Assembly: GCF_910592395.1 (NCBI RefSeq)
Contig: NC_088310.1
Coordinates: forward strand, 7,449,501 to 7,513,500
Origin: Lineus longissimus
Taxonomy: Eukaryota > Nemertea > Pilidiophora > Heteronemertea > Lineidae
Direction: 5' to 3'
DNA length: 64,000 nt
In this document: positions 47,143 through 58,508 of the stretch, in pieces
How the letters are laid out: each line of letters starts with the position of its first letter
How positions within the stretch are numbered: position 1 is the first letter of the stretch
Notes under the pieces: model-generated
Told to the model about the DNA's origin: nothing
What the model saw: only the letters and a program-made list of their open reading frames with translations
The model's database searches: none
Position numbers and translations under genes: made by a program

Positions 47143-47357
47143 GGTGTTGCCAACCCACTGACCATCCAAAATTGAACATGCTGAATGCGAACACCAGCTG
47201 AAATTATCAAGTTGAAATTATAAAAGAAAAGCATTCTTCTCAGACAATTCTTTTCTAATTCTGGCAATGTTTACTCAAGAAGAAGTCTACTCAGCGGAGG
47301 CAGCACGTGCTGGCTGCTCCACTGGATCATCACACCATATCCCTGGGAATGACTCAC

Positions 47358-47424
47358 AGTGTCTCGCTGGCCTGGAAGCCAAGGGGTCCCAGGGTAAGAG
47401 GCGGCAAAGAATTCATTTAAACAT
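47358..47424 (-). CDS. Exon of gene M, 22 codons
   Basis: The acceptor TGGTCTATTTCAAG (ending 47425) and a strong donor (GACACT then GTGAGTC, 47356-47357) bound 67 bases: one base, then CLNEFFAASYPGTPWLPGQR and DT. Phase 0 at the end. The reading continues open past the donor (about 29 more codons), so an alternative 3' end is possible. Family not recognised. Confidence 0.65.
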
Positions 47425-48525
47425 CTTGAAATAGACCATCCAAAAATCTCACAAATGGCCCGAGGGTTATTGTCTCAAGCGATTAACCCATAATTGGGTT
47501 GACCACAAATAGCTAAAGGAGAAAACCACTGTATAAAATCCAGTGGCTGCACCTTGATGGCATGTTTTAAGTAGTTTATCATAACCTCTTATTAACCTAA
47601 TTTTTCATGGATTGTTTTGATTAATTCATTATCAATTCATTAGATATTAATTTTTAATTAGTGTTACGATTCTATTCTTGAAAATAATTTATCAGATTAC
47701 CAACTGCCGTGAGCTTATTCCATTAGGTTGGTGACAGAATGGTCAACAAAAAAAAGACTGAACAAGTAATGAATAAACACCCGATTGAAATCTCTGTCTT
47801 TTGGTGTTGAAAATAGCAGTTTTGCTATTAAACGTCCATTAGAGGTCCTAAATAGCTAAGCATAAAGGTACTTTTGCTTGCCAGTTTCAGTTTTACTGCA
47901 ACATTACAGTAATCTCCCACTCTGGGTTCGCTACATCCTGACGACAAAATAAGCATGCTATTGGCAGCAGTTGTATCCCAGAATCCAATTCATCAAGGAG
48001 AATATACCCGTCAATAGATCGCGTGATATCGGATGAATAATAGCTGGCCATTTTCAGCCAATATCAATAATTTTGATAATTTCCACACCAGATATTGTTT
48101 ACAGAATGACACTTGAGCGAAATTGATAGATTGCTCAGCCAATAAGTGGTCAGAGTCGCTATTCCACTTTCCATAACGCAATGAAATCGCATGGAGATTT
48201 GATACAATCAAACACAACACTAGCCAGTCAAATGATGCATCACTTTAAGTGAGAGATAAAACTATGTTTAAGAGAGCAAAAGCTGCTTCAATCTGGGAAC
48301 ATGCATATCTCCTCCAGCTCCCATTCTCCCAACCTCTGCATGATCTAAGCAATCAACGCCAAGGTGTCAAATTCCAAACAGGAAACTCATTGGGTGCATT
48401 AACAAACCTATACATTCTGCATTAGCAACGATTGTTACAAATGGTTTACCCTACAATCTAACCACCAAAAACTTCCACCTCGCCTCCGGTGCAACCAAAC
48501 GAACCAATCGCCTATTGTCTGTCAC
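47425..48525. other. Intron of gene M
   Basis: A phase-linking exon must exist between 48526 and 47425. A minus-strand stretch at about 48120-48170 (WNSDSDHLLAEQSINFAQ, between GTTATGGAAAG and CAA-GTGTCA) is open in phase 0-0 but has weak sites and the wrong end phase. Confidence 0.4.
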
Positions 48526-48706
48526 CTGATGAAGTGGAACGATAGCGTGATCTACCTCAATTTGGGTCCCGGGATAATCATCGGAATATTTGAGAAGTAA
48601 ATGAAGCACGCCAATGTAATTGTTACACGTTATTTTCTCAATGGGATCATGATTCATAACCCCGGATCGCTCACCGACGTCACCCCTGTCATCCAGAATC
48701 TCCAGA
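48526..48706 (-). CDS. Exon of gene M, 60 codons
   Basis: The minus frame reads one base, then LEILDDRGDVGERSGVMNHD, PIEKITCNNYIGVLHLLL and KYSDDYPGTQIEVDHAIVPL, HQ, up to a consensus donor (CATCAG then GTGACAG, 48524-48525). The start is set at the AG of GGATAATGAG because its leading T completes the codon left open by the exon at 49333-49417 (AG plus T). An upstream acceptor (TTTGCTGAG, adding FLRIM) is possible but breaks that phase. The helical YIGVLHLLLKY segment suggests an all-alpha repeat region. Family not recognised. Confidence 0.9.
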
Positions 48707-49332
48707 CTCATTATCCGCAAAAACCCTCAGCAAATCTTGTTACGAATCAAGTCGTAGCCGGGTCAGAACAGCATGAAATCACATTGGCGGTGACAGATGG
48801 AAATCTGTGGTTGCTGTAATTGGTACCGTGAAAGGAATGCTACGTTTTTGTGATTGAGTAGAACTGGCTGTTACAGTAATGAAGAAGGGTGTTCAATAAG
48901 CTGGGTCTACGGCAAATATTTCCAGACCAGTGTTTCAGGTGAAGAGTTTTAGCATGGCAAAACGCATAGTGCCTTTTCTCAATTTCTCTTTTGGCCCTGC
49001 CTTACTCCATGAATAGCTAATGCATTTCCCTTAAAGGCAGGGTGCCGCACCCTACCTATACAAGCTCTTCTCTTTTCTGCCTGACCTTTTTGGACTTCTA
49101 GCTGAAACGCTAGAAGTCTGGAAAGTTAACGTTTAGGCCATAACTTTCCATGTGTCCTGAACGATGAGCCCAACTTTTCGAAAGAAGTGCAACCACTTGA
49201 AGTAGAAAACCACGATGACCAAACCAGACATGGGATGCTAATGTTATAATGGAGCAAAGTGATGCTGAGGCCTAGTGGGGGGGTAATGCTGGTAGAGCAT
49301 GCAATGAAAACCACTTTGACCCCACAACTGAC
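48707..49332. other. Intron of gene M
   Basis: No exon; overlapping short frames only. A plus frame at 48601-48819 is the antisense shadow of the exon at 48526-48706. Confidence 0.5.
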
Positions 49333-49417
49333 CTCAGCATTGGTAACACTGGTGACAACCTTTGGAGTGGACTGATTGGTTGTTCAGGGACCAGGTCATC
49401 TCGGACCTCCTCCGAGG
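49333..49417 (-). CDS. Exon of gene M, 27 codons, phase-locked to both neighbours
   Basis: The acceptor TTTTGCCACCCGATGCCAG (ending 49418) and donor (GCTGAG then GTCAGT, 49331-49332) bound 85 bases: CC, then SEEVRDDLVPEQPISPLQRL and SPVLPML, then AG. The two leading bases complete the codon left by the exon at 50482-50552 (G plus CC), and the trailing AG is completed by the T of the next exon. A competing minus frame over the same DNA runs on upstream and encodes a hydrophobic stretch (LGIVLGSLVIAFVFAVTF), but it has no splice support. Confidence 0.75.
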
Positions 49418-50481
49418 CTGGCATCGGGTGGCAAAAGTTACAGCGAATACGAACGCAATGACCAGTGATCCGAGAACTATCCCCAGTGACCCGCGAATCA
49501 TTTGATTCAAGTGTCCGATATTACAAGCAACTGAACAAACGCTCTCAATGTCCAGTTCTGCCTCCTCCGGTGCTACAAGTTGCGTTTGGCTCCTTTATTC
49601 ATTCAACACAGGTAGGTCTTCGAAGGGACCCGGAGGGATCTTTTGTGACAAAGTTAAGGGAGGCTTGTTTAATTGTTTAATTCCTCCTGGTTATCATGTT
49701 ACAGATGCGTTGACGCACCCACCATCAGGTGCCAGACCTGAACCTCCCTCGAAGGCAAATGTGCGGTCAATGGCGCTTGCTTTTGAATAAGAATCGCTGA
49801 GGTTATCGCCCATACGCTACAGGTCATATGAAAAGGGAAAGAAATTAGATAGTCATTGCTGGCCCCTGGCGATGGATTTGTGATAGAAGGGATCAGATGA
49901 GATGGCAGACAATGGGCTTATTGCAGACAGGAGACAGGGTATCAGGTATAAAGGGATGAGGCAAAGATCAAGAAGGTGTATCTTCTTCATCAAAGTTGTT
50001 ACAAATGATAATGCTCAGTATGGAATTTTTTTCCGAGGTGTGTCAGATGATTTTTTCTCACAATGCCCATTTCTGTCTTCAAGGGAGTCCAAAAATATCC
50101 TCAGTAATCCAAATCAGGGTCAAAATTTGACTTTTCTAGGGGGTAATCTTGAAGGGTGGGGCCATGTCAGTAAAGTCAGGGTCACATCGGGATTTTTCTT
50201 GGGTGAGGAAACACATCATGATTGAATCAATGAAATGGAAAGGAAGTCAGGAGGGTTTTTTTATCTTCACCCCTGGTCAATTTATAGGGCAAGGGTAAAC
50301 ACGGATCAGGGTCGAAAGACAAAGGTACAGACACCTGAGACCCTTTGCCGCTCCTGTAGCAATGACCCTGATGTTGGTAGAAATAACAAGATTATCACAA
50401 GGATGGTCCACAGAAATCCTTGCCGGTGGGAGGAAAGGAAGAACGTATTGTCATTTTGACCCTTCCTGTAAGGGTTTCACC

Positions 50482-50552
50482 TGCCCGGAAGAATAAGCCT
50501 TTTAGAATAATCTCAAGGATTTCAAGTAATACGAATCTTTGTTCCAGTGACC
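50482..50552 (-). CDS. Exon of gene M, 23 codons
   Basis: The acceptor TTTATTTCCTCAACTAAG (ending 50553) and donor (GGGCAG then GTGAAA, 50480-50481) bound 71 bases: one base, SLEQRFVLLEILEIILKGL and FFRA, one base. A strongly helical Leu/Ile-rich peptide. Its 3' phase joins the exon at 49333-49417. A damaged duplicate lies 170 bases upstream at about 50660-50755. Confidence 0.8.
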
Positions 50553-50659
50553 TTAGTTGAGGAAATAAATGTGTTTGTTGTCTATTGAACTGGACAAGGA
50601 TCAGATGGCCAAAAAAATATGCCTTGTGCCTGACAACATTTGACTCCAAAGTGATTGTT

Positions 50660-50755
50660 ATTTTGACCCTTCCTGAAAGGGTTTCACCTGCCCGGAAGAA
50701 TTATCCTAATCTCAAGGATTTTGAGTCATCAGATTGTTCCCGTGACATGAGGAGG
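50660..50755 (-). pseudogene. Decayed duplicate of the exon at 50482-50552
   Basis: Plus-strand flanks are almost identical in both copies (TTTTGACCCTTCCTG, AAGGGTTTCACCTGCCCGG, AATCTCAAGGATTT). The copy keeps the donor (GGGCAG then GTGAAA), but has a deletion and an in-frame TAA near the donor in the parental frame, and its acceptor is changed. It is best read as a dead exon copy. Confidence 0.75.
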
Positions 50756-50877
50756 GAAAAACCTACATGTGTTGTCAATTGAACTTGCCGAGGATAAGGT
50801 GGATAGGGGGAATATAAAAAGGCACCTGATATGATGGCTAAATCCTAAGGGTAGGCCTATGTTGCACATTCAAATAC

Positions 50878-51020
50878 ATTTTCGTCTTGAGATTCTTTGG
50901 TCCAAAGGCTTTTCTCGAACAGTGACATGATAGACTTTTGTTCATCCTCTACAAAAGAGCATGGACTGGGCCCAGCCAGCCTGAGGACAGTGGCAGCATT
51001 GCCACATTGTCTGGTCATCT
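50878..51020 (-). CDS. Candidate exon of gene M, 47 codons
   Basis: From an acceptor CTTGGGGGCAG (ending 51021) the minus strand reads two bases, then MTRQCGNAATVLRLAGPSPC, SFVEDEQKSIMSLFEKSLW and TKESQDEN, to a possible donor (GAAAAT then GTATTT, 50876-50877). The acidic helical peptide is convincing, but the end phase (0) does not join the next exon, so the donor may be wrong. The same bases are open on the plus strand in an exactly mirrored codon register; I prefer minus because all phase-linked exons here are minus. Confidence 0.55.
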
Positions 51021-51232
51021 CTGCCCCCAAGATATCACTCGAATCAAGAGATATTTACATCACGATTATCCCTCCCTGGATTCAATATCACTTGACTATC
51101 AAAAGAATGGATCAGCATCAGCAGCAATATCTCGGAAGTCGCTTTCAGTTGGTAATCATCACTTGTGCATTTTCTGTACTTTCTTATTCAAATTGCACAC
51201 ATTATTCAGGTATTTTTGTGGTGCAATCAAAC

Positions 51233-51265
51233 AGGGGCCTTTAGCCTTGCCTGAAGATACACCAT
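51233..51265 (-). CDS. Weak candidate small exon, MVYLQARLKAP
   Basis: The acceptor CATCGTGTCGTCTACAG (ending 51266) and donor (CCCCT then GTTTGA) bound 33 bases in phase 0-0. A plus-strand alternative (LALPEDTPSVDDTMDTTSKT at 51235-51298) is also open with splice-like ends, so strand is uncertain. Confidence 0.3.
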
Positions 51266-51298
51266 CTGTAGACGACACGATGGACACAACATCGAAAA

Positions 51299-52872
51299 CA
51301 GGTCAAAGGTCAAATTGACTCAACCTTTTTTGTGAGTAGCGCTGCCTGGTGGTTTGCAGACAAAACATTTTGGACAATTTCCTTGTTCTTATACAAAGTT
51401 GAAGTTGGCTACATATTTCCTACTCCTTCATCCACTTATTTTTTATTCCCACACCTAGGATGTTTATAGTTGGGATAGCACAGCTCTTTATTCCAATTTT
51501 TGACCAACCTCAGCCGTCAATCTATTTTGGGTGAATTTCTTCTGCCAAAAAATAACGAGAAACATCATTTTAGAACCAGAAGAGGCAAAAATATATAATC
51601 TATGAAAAGTGATGCCACCAATGATATTTTCACAGATGGGTGATCTCCAATTGACCCTTGCTAATGTGAATATTACAAGAAGCAAGGTATTTCAAGGGCC
51701 TGCAACATATTAGTGTACCTGGGAATTAAGAAGTTCACCAAGGGTTCAGGCCTAGAGATGAGGGTACAAAGACAGGGGCAAAGGTTAAAAGTATTGCTGT
51801 ATGGAGATATCATCATGAACTTTTCACATTAGGGAGTAAAGGACAAGAGCTGATGGAAAGGGCCTTGGGGTTGTCTCAAAATAGGATAGGAGGAAGGGAA
51901 AATACCCTATTGCTAGAGACAGTGGGATAAGCATAAGATGATCTAAGGATATTAATGAGCATTACATGAGTTGGGAGTCTAAGTTGGGGATGGATATTGC
52001 CTGGAGCTTGTGTGATAAAACAAAAAGGAATGAGACGAAAATCAGGACATATGGTGAACTTTTCACACCTGAAGATCGGACGAAGTTCAGCATTGATACA
52101 TCTTTATTTTTCAGCATCTGATTGGAACTTTGAGCTGTTATTCTCCAGGGAGTATTCAGCACCAAACTTTGAAGAAATCGACCTAGTAGTTTTTGCACAG
52201 TCGCCAAAAAGGACAATCACATTTACTAATGAAGCCGACAATGGGTGATATGAATAAAGATTAGCAACTGCTTTTACTTCAATTTTGTACAGAAGGCCTA
52301 GTGTAAATGTATGTGGAGTTTTAGAAAAAAGCATTTGCTCGTCTTTATTCATATCACCCATTAGACTGAAATCCTTGCTCTGCAGTTTGGATGGAGAAAA
52401 TTCTTCTTGATTTGCCCAAACCCGAAAAACCATGAACAAATCCTTCATATGATGACAGAAGATGAAACTTTTTCATGAAAAATATTTTTAGATTGCACAT
52501 TGACGGCTGGCTGATTAAAATGGTCAGACTGCCACAAATGCGCAATCTGTTTGCACGACGAATATGGCAAACGACTGTCCAGATTTTTGTGATGGGCACC
52601 ACTCAAATCATAATCCACAGATAATCCCCATATGTCCACACAGCCGTCACCTAACCTAGGGTCCTCTAAGACTAATATTTACCAAGCAGACTAAAACTCT
52701 CATCAAATCACAAGACGGAAGGAATAAGGAGAAAAAAATCACTGCTATTGGGCGATCTGTTTGTCCAACACTGAAATACAGGTGCTGAAAACCACAAATA
52801 CACCTTGCAAACTTTTTCATAATAAGTTTCACTTTCCTCGATCTTCCCTTCCTCGATCTAGAATTATGCCTT
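51299..52872. other. Intron of gene M
   Basis: Exons should lie here to connect 53167-53287 to 50878-51020. A minus-strand stretch ending at 52574 (after TCTGGACAG; CHIRRANRLRICGSLTILIS) is open but has no donor within reach. Nothing else was supported. Confidence 0.35.
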
Positions 52873-53035
52873 CAAGCCAGGCTTGCATCTGCGGTGAAAT
52901 TGGATAGTGGACTTATGTTTGTCCCTTGTTCTGAAGTCAGGATGCTTTCTCCCGCGCCATATGCTCCACCCGCAGGGCTGACAGCTTCAGATCGAGATAA
53001 ATCAGCATTATCACAAATGGCTTTTAACATATTTT
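52873..53035 (-). CDS. Candidate exon of gene M, frame unresolved
   Basis: Two minus frames look protein-like. One runs VKNMLKAICDNADLS...SPAGGAYGAGESIL to a TGA at the low-coordinate end. The other, from an AG at the GCTGTCAG site, reads ALRVEHMAREKAS to a TGA. The second would join the exon at 53167-53287 in phase. No clear GT donor is present in either, so a GC donor, a sequence error or an alternative terminal exon is possible. A plus frame is open too. Confidence 0.3.
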
Positions 53036-53166
53036 TCACCTTTGAATATTGAGAAAGCATTCATTTTTGTTGTTCCTTTCCTACAGCAACCTACAAACGA
53101 GATTTAAATTGCCGACTTCCTGCAATCATGATTGCATGTTTGCCGTGGTCCGATCATCACAGATAC

Positions 53167-53287
53167 CTGCCACAAGAATCGGTGATCGCAGCAGCCTGCC
53201 ATCAATATCAAACCCAACTGATCTGCACTGGACTTTGAGGCAGGTAATGAGACGGTACATTTCCGCAAGGGAGAGGATAAATCCTTT
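53167..53287 (-). CDS. Exon of gene M, 40 codons
   Basis: The acceptor GATGCGTTTAG (ending 53288) and a strong donor (GGCAG then GTATCT, 53165-53166) bound 121 bases: KGFILSLAEMYRLITCLKVQ, CRSVGFDIDGRLLRSPILVA, one base. Phase 0 at the start joins the exon at 58015-58095 (…AATRMAK). The helix EMYRLITCLKVQ followed by a DIDGRLLRSPILV strand-turn-strand looks like a folded domain. Family not recognised. Plus-strand frames over the same bases are open but have no supporting neighbours. Confidence 0.8.
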
Positions 53288-53885
53288 CTAAACGCATCTA
53301 TCAGAATCAACTAAGACACTTTTTGAAAATTAGGATGCTGTAAATTTAACCTCTTGAAAACTGAAACCGCAATTTAGTCTCCTTCCTTTGTAGATTTCAA
53401 CCACAGAGGAAGTATTCCAAAATAGTCAAATTACAACTCAACTAACTCTTCAGTTGCCATAGAAACAGTAAATGCTGTAATCAAAGTCATGAAAACAGGT
53501 TATGTCTGGAGGTAAAATAGAAATGACAGCATTGCACAAGAGCGCCCTTTTAGTTAAGAGCGGAGTGCAGCCAAGCATCGCTAGTCAACCTTATTACCCT
53601 CATTATATGAATGTCATTAATCACTCAATCAGGATTTCTGCGACTGTTCCTTTAGTTAGCCTCGAGGGAGGTGCTTCACCGTATCTGCACGTTCCATGCG
53701 ATGCAGGTAACCAAACTACGCTGCTTCGAGAAAAGTTTTAATTCATCATGGCTGTAACTTGATATTGTAGCTTCCGCAATATCATGCCATGTTTGTGTTT
53801 GGATTCAATAATCTTTTATCGAGGGATTTGTAATGGCGAGATTTCGTTTAACTCTTCGTAAGCCATTTTGAGAAATTTAAATTAT

Positions 53886-54069
53886 ATACAGTAGAACCTC
53901 CCTTAGCGGACACCTCTTTATTAAGGACAACCTCTCTATTAAGGACACTAGTTTTGATTCCAAATTGGTTCTTTCCATTCAATTTGACCTCTCTAATCAG
54001 GACACCTCTATATTAAGGACAGCATTTGTCAGTCCCGAGGGTGTCCTTAGTAGAGAGGTTCTACTGTAA
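53886..54069. mobile_element. Roughly 180-bp palindromic MITE, copy 5 (best preserved)
   Basis: Termini TACAGTAGAACCTCCCTTAG and GAGAGGTTCTACTGTA pair as inverted repeats with TA at both edges. Core CCATTCAATTTGACCTCT and GACAGCATTTGTCAGTCCC. Confidence 0.9.
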
Positions 54070-54701
54070 TTGTTTTACAGACAAATAGTCAGAACAGAAA
54101 TAGCACCTATTCCAAAGCAGCAACTTGTGAGCCCATATTCAGTGTTCTCTACAAGGCCATATGTCAGGGCATCCAAGCCCGCCCTGGCAGCTTATACCAT
54201 CCTACCTTGGAAGCACCCTACCCTACCTACCAGAAATGAGATTGCACCCTATGGGCTGGTGATTTAGGTGCCCCAAGATTTTTAAATGGCGTTTGATGAT
54301 TTTGGGTGTCCGGTTCTCCCCTTCTCCAGAAGAATGCTGTCCCCTCTGGCAAGTCGAACGCATTCCCTAATCGCCAGGGCTGTCACTAGCAAGATTCCTC
54401 CAGGCAAACCATTTTACATCGGGGTCTTTCATAATCCAGGGATAATTTTTTATTGGTGGTTCATTTTCTGCTGACGATATCCATGTCATTATTTGTCGCC
54501 GATGTGAATCATTCACGCCTTCTGGGCATTGAGATCTTTGGGTAAATTCTTGCAGAAATGTTTACAACATTCATTGCTTCCTTGGACTCCTTTACTAAGC
54601 ATAGGCGGCTAAACTCTGCTGGCCTTGTTTCATCGGATATGGAATCCATGATTGCTTCTGTTGTTCTTTTAGAATTATTCAATGGACACCACTGATTTTT
54701 T

Positions 54702-54882
54702 ATACAGTGGAACCTCCCTTAGCAGATATCTCTGTTCAGTACACCCTCTTTATCAAAGACAGTGATACTGGTAGCAAATGGGTTGTTTCTATACATTTCA
54801 ACTGCTGTTATCAGCACACCTGCCTTTTAAGGACAGTATTTATCAGTCCCAAGGGTGCCATTAATAAAGAGGTTCTACTGTA
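54702..54882. mobile_element. Roughly 180-bp palindromic MITE, copy 6 (diverged)
   Basis: Begins TACAGTGGAACCTCCCTTAG and ends AAGAGGTTCTACTGTA. The internal sequence is more mutated than in copy 5, so this insertion is older. Confidence 0.85.
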
Positions 54883-57252
54883 CATTGTAAAATTGCTAAA
54901 TACATTATCACCGTTTATGAAATATCACGAGTCCTTTACCGGTCAAGAAAACCTCTGAAACCAGTCTCTGGCCATCTGAGCAAATTTATTATTTGCCTGT
55001 GAAATCTAAACAAACATTTCAAAATGACCAGCAAATATGTCATAAACTTATCATTGTTGCTTTCAATACCTTGCCCAGAGCTAAATGCCCCAAAGTAGGG
55101 GATGAATCTGCTAAGTTCTCTGAGGCTAATGCCCCAAGGAGGGGATAAATCCTGTAAGTCCTATTGACTGCCCGTGGCCCTTGCCTCCTTCACGCACCTG
55201 TTACCTTTGAGCCCTTTCTCCATGAATTATTGATGAATTTGCAGAACCTTCTCTTATACTTTTGTTCGCACTTTGATCCCCTCTCATCTCGTATTCTACC
55301 AAGTTTTGTTTTCATAAATGTATGCAGCGCATTTGATTAGGGCTTTTAGTCCCTTTCTTGTGGTTACATTCAATGATAATTTCCTTTAATGGGTTTCATT
55401 GTTGACGACATTGGGGGGAGTGGAAAGTGTTTAAGATACCACAGGGGATGATTGCCTTCGAGAATTTGTCATGAATTTCACTATAAAAGAATAAATTGTC
55501 TAGGGATTAAGGAACGATAATATAGCTAGACATGCTGAAACGAAATAACAGAATTAAGATTCTTCGTTAGTAGGGGAGGAGGAATAATCATTACCAGTCT
55601 ACATGCTCTTTTAGCATGTTGGGGATTTAGGGAACCAATGCTACTGACAACTCCTAAAACCTACGCGCCAAGACCAATGAAAAAATCTGCAAGACAGTAA
55701 AATTGACAATTATGACACAGCTTCAAAGAGACACCAAAAGTGCAATTCAGTCAACCCATCATTAATTTCAATTATTTTCAAATTTCAAATATGCACTTAT
55801 TTAACAAGCGATTCATTTAGTTGATCACTTAAACAAACCTTTTAGTTTTTGACTAAGATTAGTTACAATGAAATTGCGACTCTCTTTAATCCATGGTCAT
55901 CAGTTTCAAAAGTAATATGGGATCACACCAGCTAAATTAAATACGTTTCAGAGAAGCACATGGTAATATAGTTAAATCCTTGGAATGTCTGAGGAAATCT
56001 TATTAAAATGATATGTGAGGAGGACTCTTGTCAATTTCAAGGTTAATTTCTTTGATTAATTCTTTTAAGATGAACATTTTCTATTCATTATATCTGTATC
56101 AATGTTACTTAAAGAAAACACTGACAGTGAACTTGTCTATTCGAGGTTGATCAAATCAGATTGATTTTTAAATCTGATCAATTCCTAATTCCTGCAGCAG
56201 ATTTCCCAGGGCTTATATGGATAGTATATAGCTGCGGAGGGACGTTACACCCTTGGACTCTCAGCCATCAGTGTCGAGATGCCAGTTGCATGTTTTTGCC
56301 ATGATGCTGAGCTCACAATAGAGACACCTTGCAGGAAACATGATCATGAAGATGAATTCTGACAACTGTAAACTGGCAAATTTTCATACACGTTTGAAAC
56401 AGCAATTCTTGGGGCAGCCAAGTGTCAACAAACCTGAAGATTATTTTCTCCTTAAACTCTTATTACGTGAACATTGCCTAATCATGCAGTGTTTATTTTA
56501 CGATAATGAACCTACCCAAAGTTGCCTGCGGGGTCGAACCAGACAAAATATCCGTTTTTGTGGCTTTAGCAAACCCACGCATCCACGCCCTTCAATAAAA
56601 ATGGTAATCGCCCCTAAAATGGTAATCGACCTCTAAATCCCTGCCTAGAGTAACCAAACCACAATGGTGAATACAAACACTGTCACATGATATGAGGAAG
56701 CAGACGCCCAATGTGTTTCATTCAACGGCCTCTAAGATGGATTTATTGCTTGATAACGCACACCCTTTTCAAAGTGAGAAGGGGCTGGATAAAGGCACTC
56801 GCACTAAGTCAATTGAGACATGGGAGTTTATATCTTGAAGCCTGCTAAGATGTAATCGCCCCCTAGAAGAACAGTGAGGAACTACATTGGTTAATTGCTT
56901 CATAAGACAAGTACAGACAGCAAATATTTTGCAAATAAAACATTTGTAAAGGTTGAACAACAAGGCTGTCATTGGAAGCAATATTTTTTTCAAGCAAACC
57001 AATCATTCATGTGATTTAAGAGCACAAAATCAGAAAATTAGATAGAAAATTATCTTGGGATAAATGAAAGATTGTTATTTTGCTACATGAAGGAGAAGGG
57101 AGGAGTTTGTATCATATAATGTGAAAACAGTATCAAGAACTTTTTATCTGTTTTTAAGTTGAAAATTCAGGCAAGATGCTCCTCAAATAGTTTCATGGAC
57201 AGTGTACTCAGATTGTGGATGGTAACATTTCTGGTGCAAACAATATCCACAG

Positions 57253-57322
57253 CCTTTACTGGGATTTGAACGAAAGATCTTTCGATTTCCGGTCCTCTGC
57301 TCTACCAATTGAGCTATCGAGG
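57253..57322 (-). pseudogene. tRNA-derived element, degenerate
   Basis: On the minus strand CCTCGATAGCTCAATTGG gives a good A box (TAGCTCAATTGGTAGAGC) and CGTTCAAATCCC a good B box. The anticodon and T stems do not pair (GAGGA versus TCGAA; TTTCG versus CCCAG). It resembles tRNA-Tyr in its 5' half but cannot fold as a working tRNA. It is a tRNA pseudogene or SINE head. Confidence 0.6.
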
Positions 57323-58014
57323 TTGCCTGTTTTTCCGAATTGGGCGACACCATAATTACAGGTGTGAAGTTTTTCGAGAACATTTTCTATAAACAAATCT
57401 CTGAAGGAAAACATCTTTACAGGACTAGAAATAGAGTAGGGATCACCTCTCAGGAATTCACCAATCTCAGTTATCGGTATCAATCAGAATCAACCCAACC
57501 CAAACCTGAAAACTGTTATTTCATTTTTGTGATTTTATTTATGTCGTGCACAACAGGACAGTTGGTTAACTCACAAAGAAACAACCACAAAACGCTATAA
57601 TGGAATTAGCTTCATGTCTAGGTCATTAGTTGGCAAAAAACGTGACAAGGTACAGACCTCATTCAAATTAGCTGACCCACACATCGCCTGAAAATGAGAC
57701 GAAGCTTTAGGATATTTGAGATGGTTGAATCTGCTTGTTACGACATTCATTCCACCCATTCACATTGTAAGAACTTGTTAATGCTACTATCCACAATCTG
57801 ATTCCTCTTTAAAAATTCATTCATCTATAAATTTCTCAGTTGTTTAATTCTAATCTACTTCAGAATGAAAGGATTAGTGCCTGGTCCTAGTTAAATTTGG
57901 CGTTAAATAGAGCACATTTTGATGCAGAGGGAAAATTATTGACAGTGCCAAATAGCATGAAATTAAGAATAAATAAATGGCACATTTTTTTGTAGATGAA
58001 ACTGATTGACTCAC

Positions 58015-58095
58015 CTTAGCCATTCTTGTAGCTGCCTTAAATTTCTCCAACCACTGTGACTGAAAGTAATCATTTGAAATATCTTTGTCATTCAA
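58015..58095 (-). CDS. Exon of gene M, 27 codons, phase 0-0
   Basis: The acceptor GATTTTTTGTCACAG (ending 58096) and a consensus donor (GCTAAG then GTGAGTC, 58013-58014) bound exactly 81 bases: LNDKDISNDYFQSQWLEKFK and AATRMAK. It joins in phase to the exons on both sides. Upstream open sequence in the same frame is intron. Helical and charged; family not recognised. Confidence 0.88.
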
Positions 58096-58508
58096 CTGTG
58101 ACAAAAAATCTGTGCACACCAGATAGAGATAAATGTAAGCTCTTAAATGGCACTTTATAATGTACAACATTCTGCAAATGCTTTCAACATTCCCCAGTCT
58201 AAGCTGAAACCTTTCAGTAGAACTCAGATGAGCCGCCCAATCAGTGCGACTGAGCATTTCCGACACTCAGTTCTCAACTCAACGTTTTTTTAATGTGACA
58301 GCAAGGGTGATTTTGTCCGGCATCATAGGTTTCCCAAGGTTGCTGGTCTCCTTCTACATGTATTATAGATCGCCAAATACCGTTTACAGTGCTAACAATG
58401 TCCTACATGTAGGTGATGCCTAGCTCTCAACTCAATATTCTCGTTTCTCTCGCCCTGTGGGCTATCAAACTACAAGTGATTTGAGAAGAGAATCAAGTCA
58501 ACACGAAC

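Larger units (their letters stand above)
53288..58014. other. Large intron of gene M
   Basis: It contains two MITE copies (53886-54069, 54702-54882) and a tRNA-like element (57253-57322). No exon supported. The plus frame at 56340-56636 (98 codons) has AT-rich, random-looking composition. Confidence 0.5.

Noticed and set aside
51962-52639. Overlapping frames on both strands (up to 114 codons)
   Set aside because: Open by chance or part of an unresolved exon (CHIRRANRLRICGSL); no donor found, so not annotated as coding.
57253-57322. Functional tRNA gene
   Set aside because: A and B boxes are good, but anticodon and T stems do not pair.
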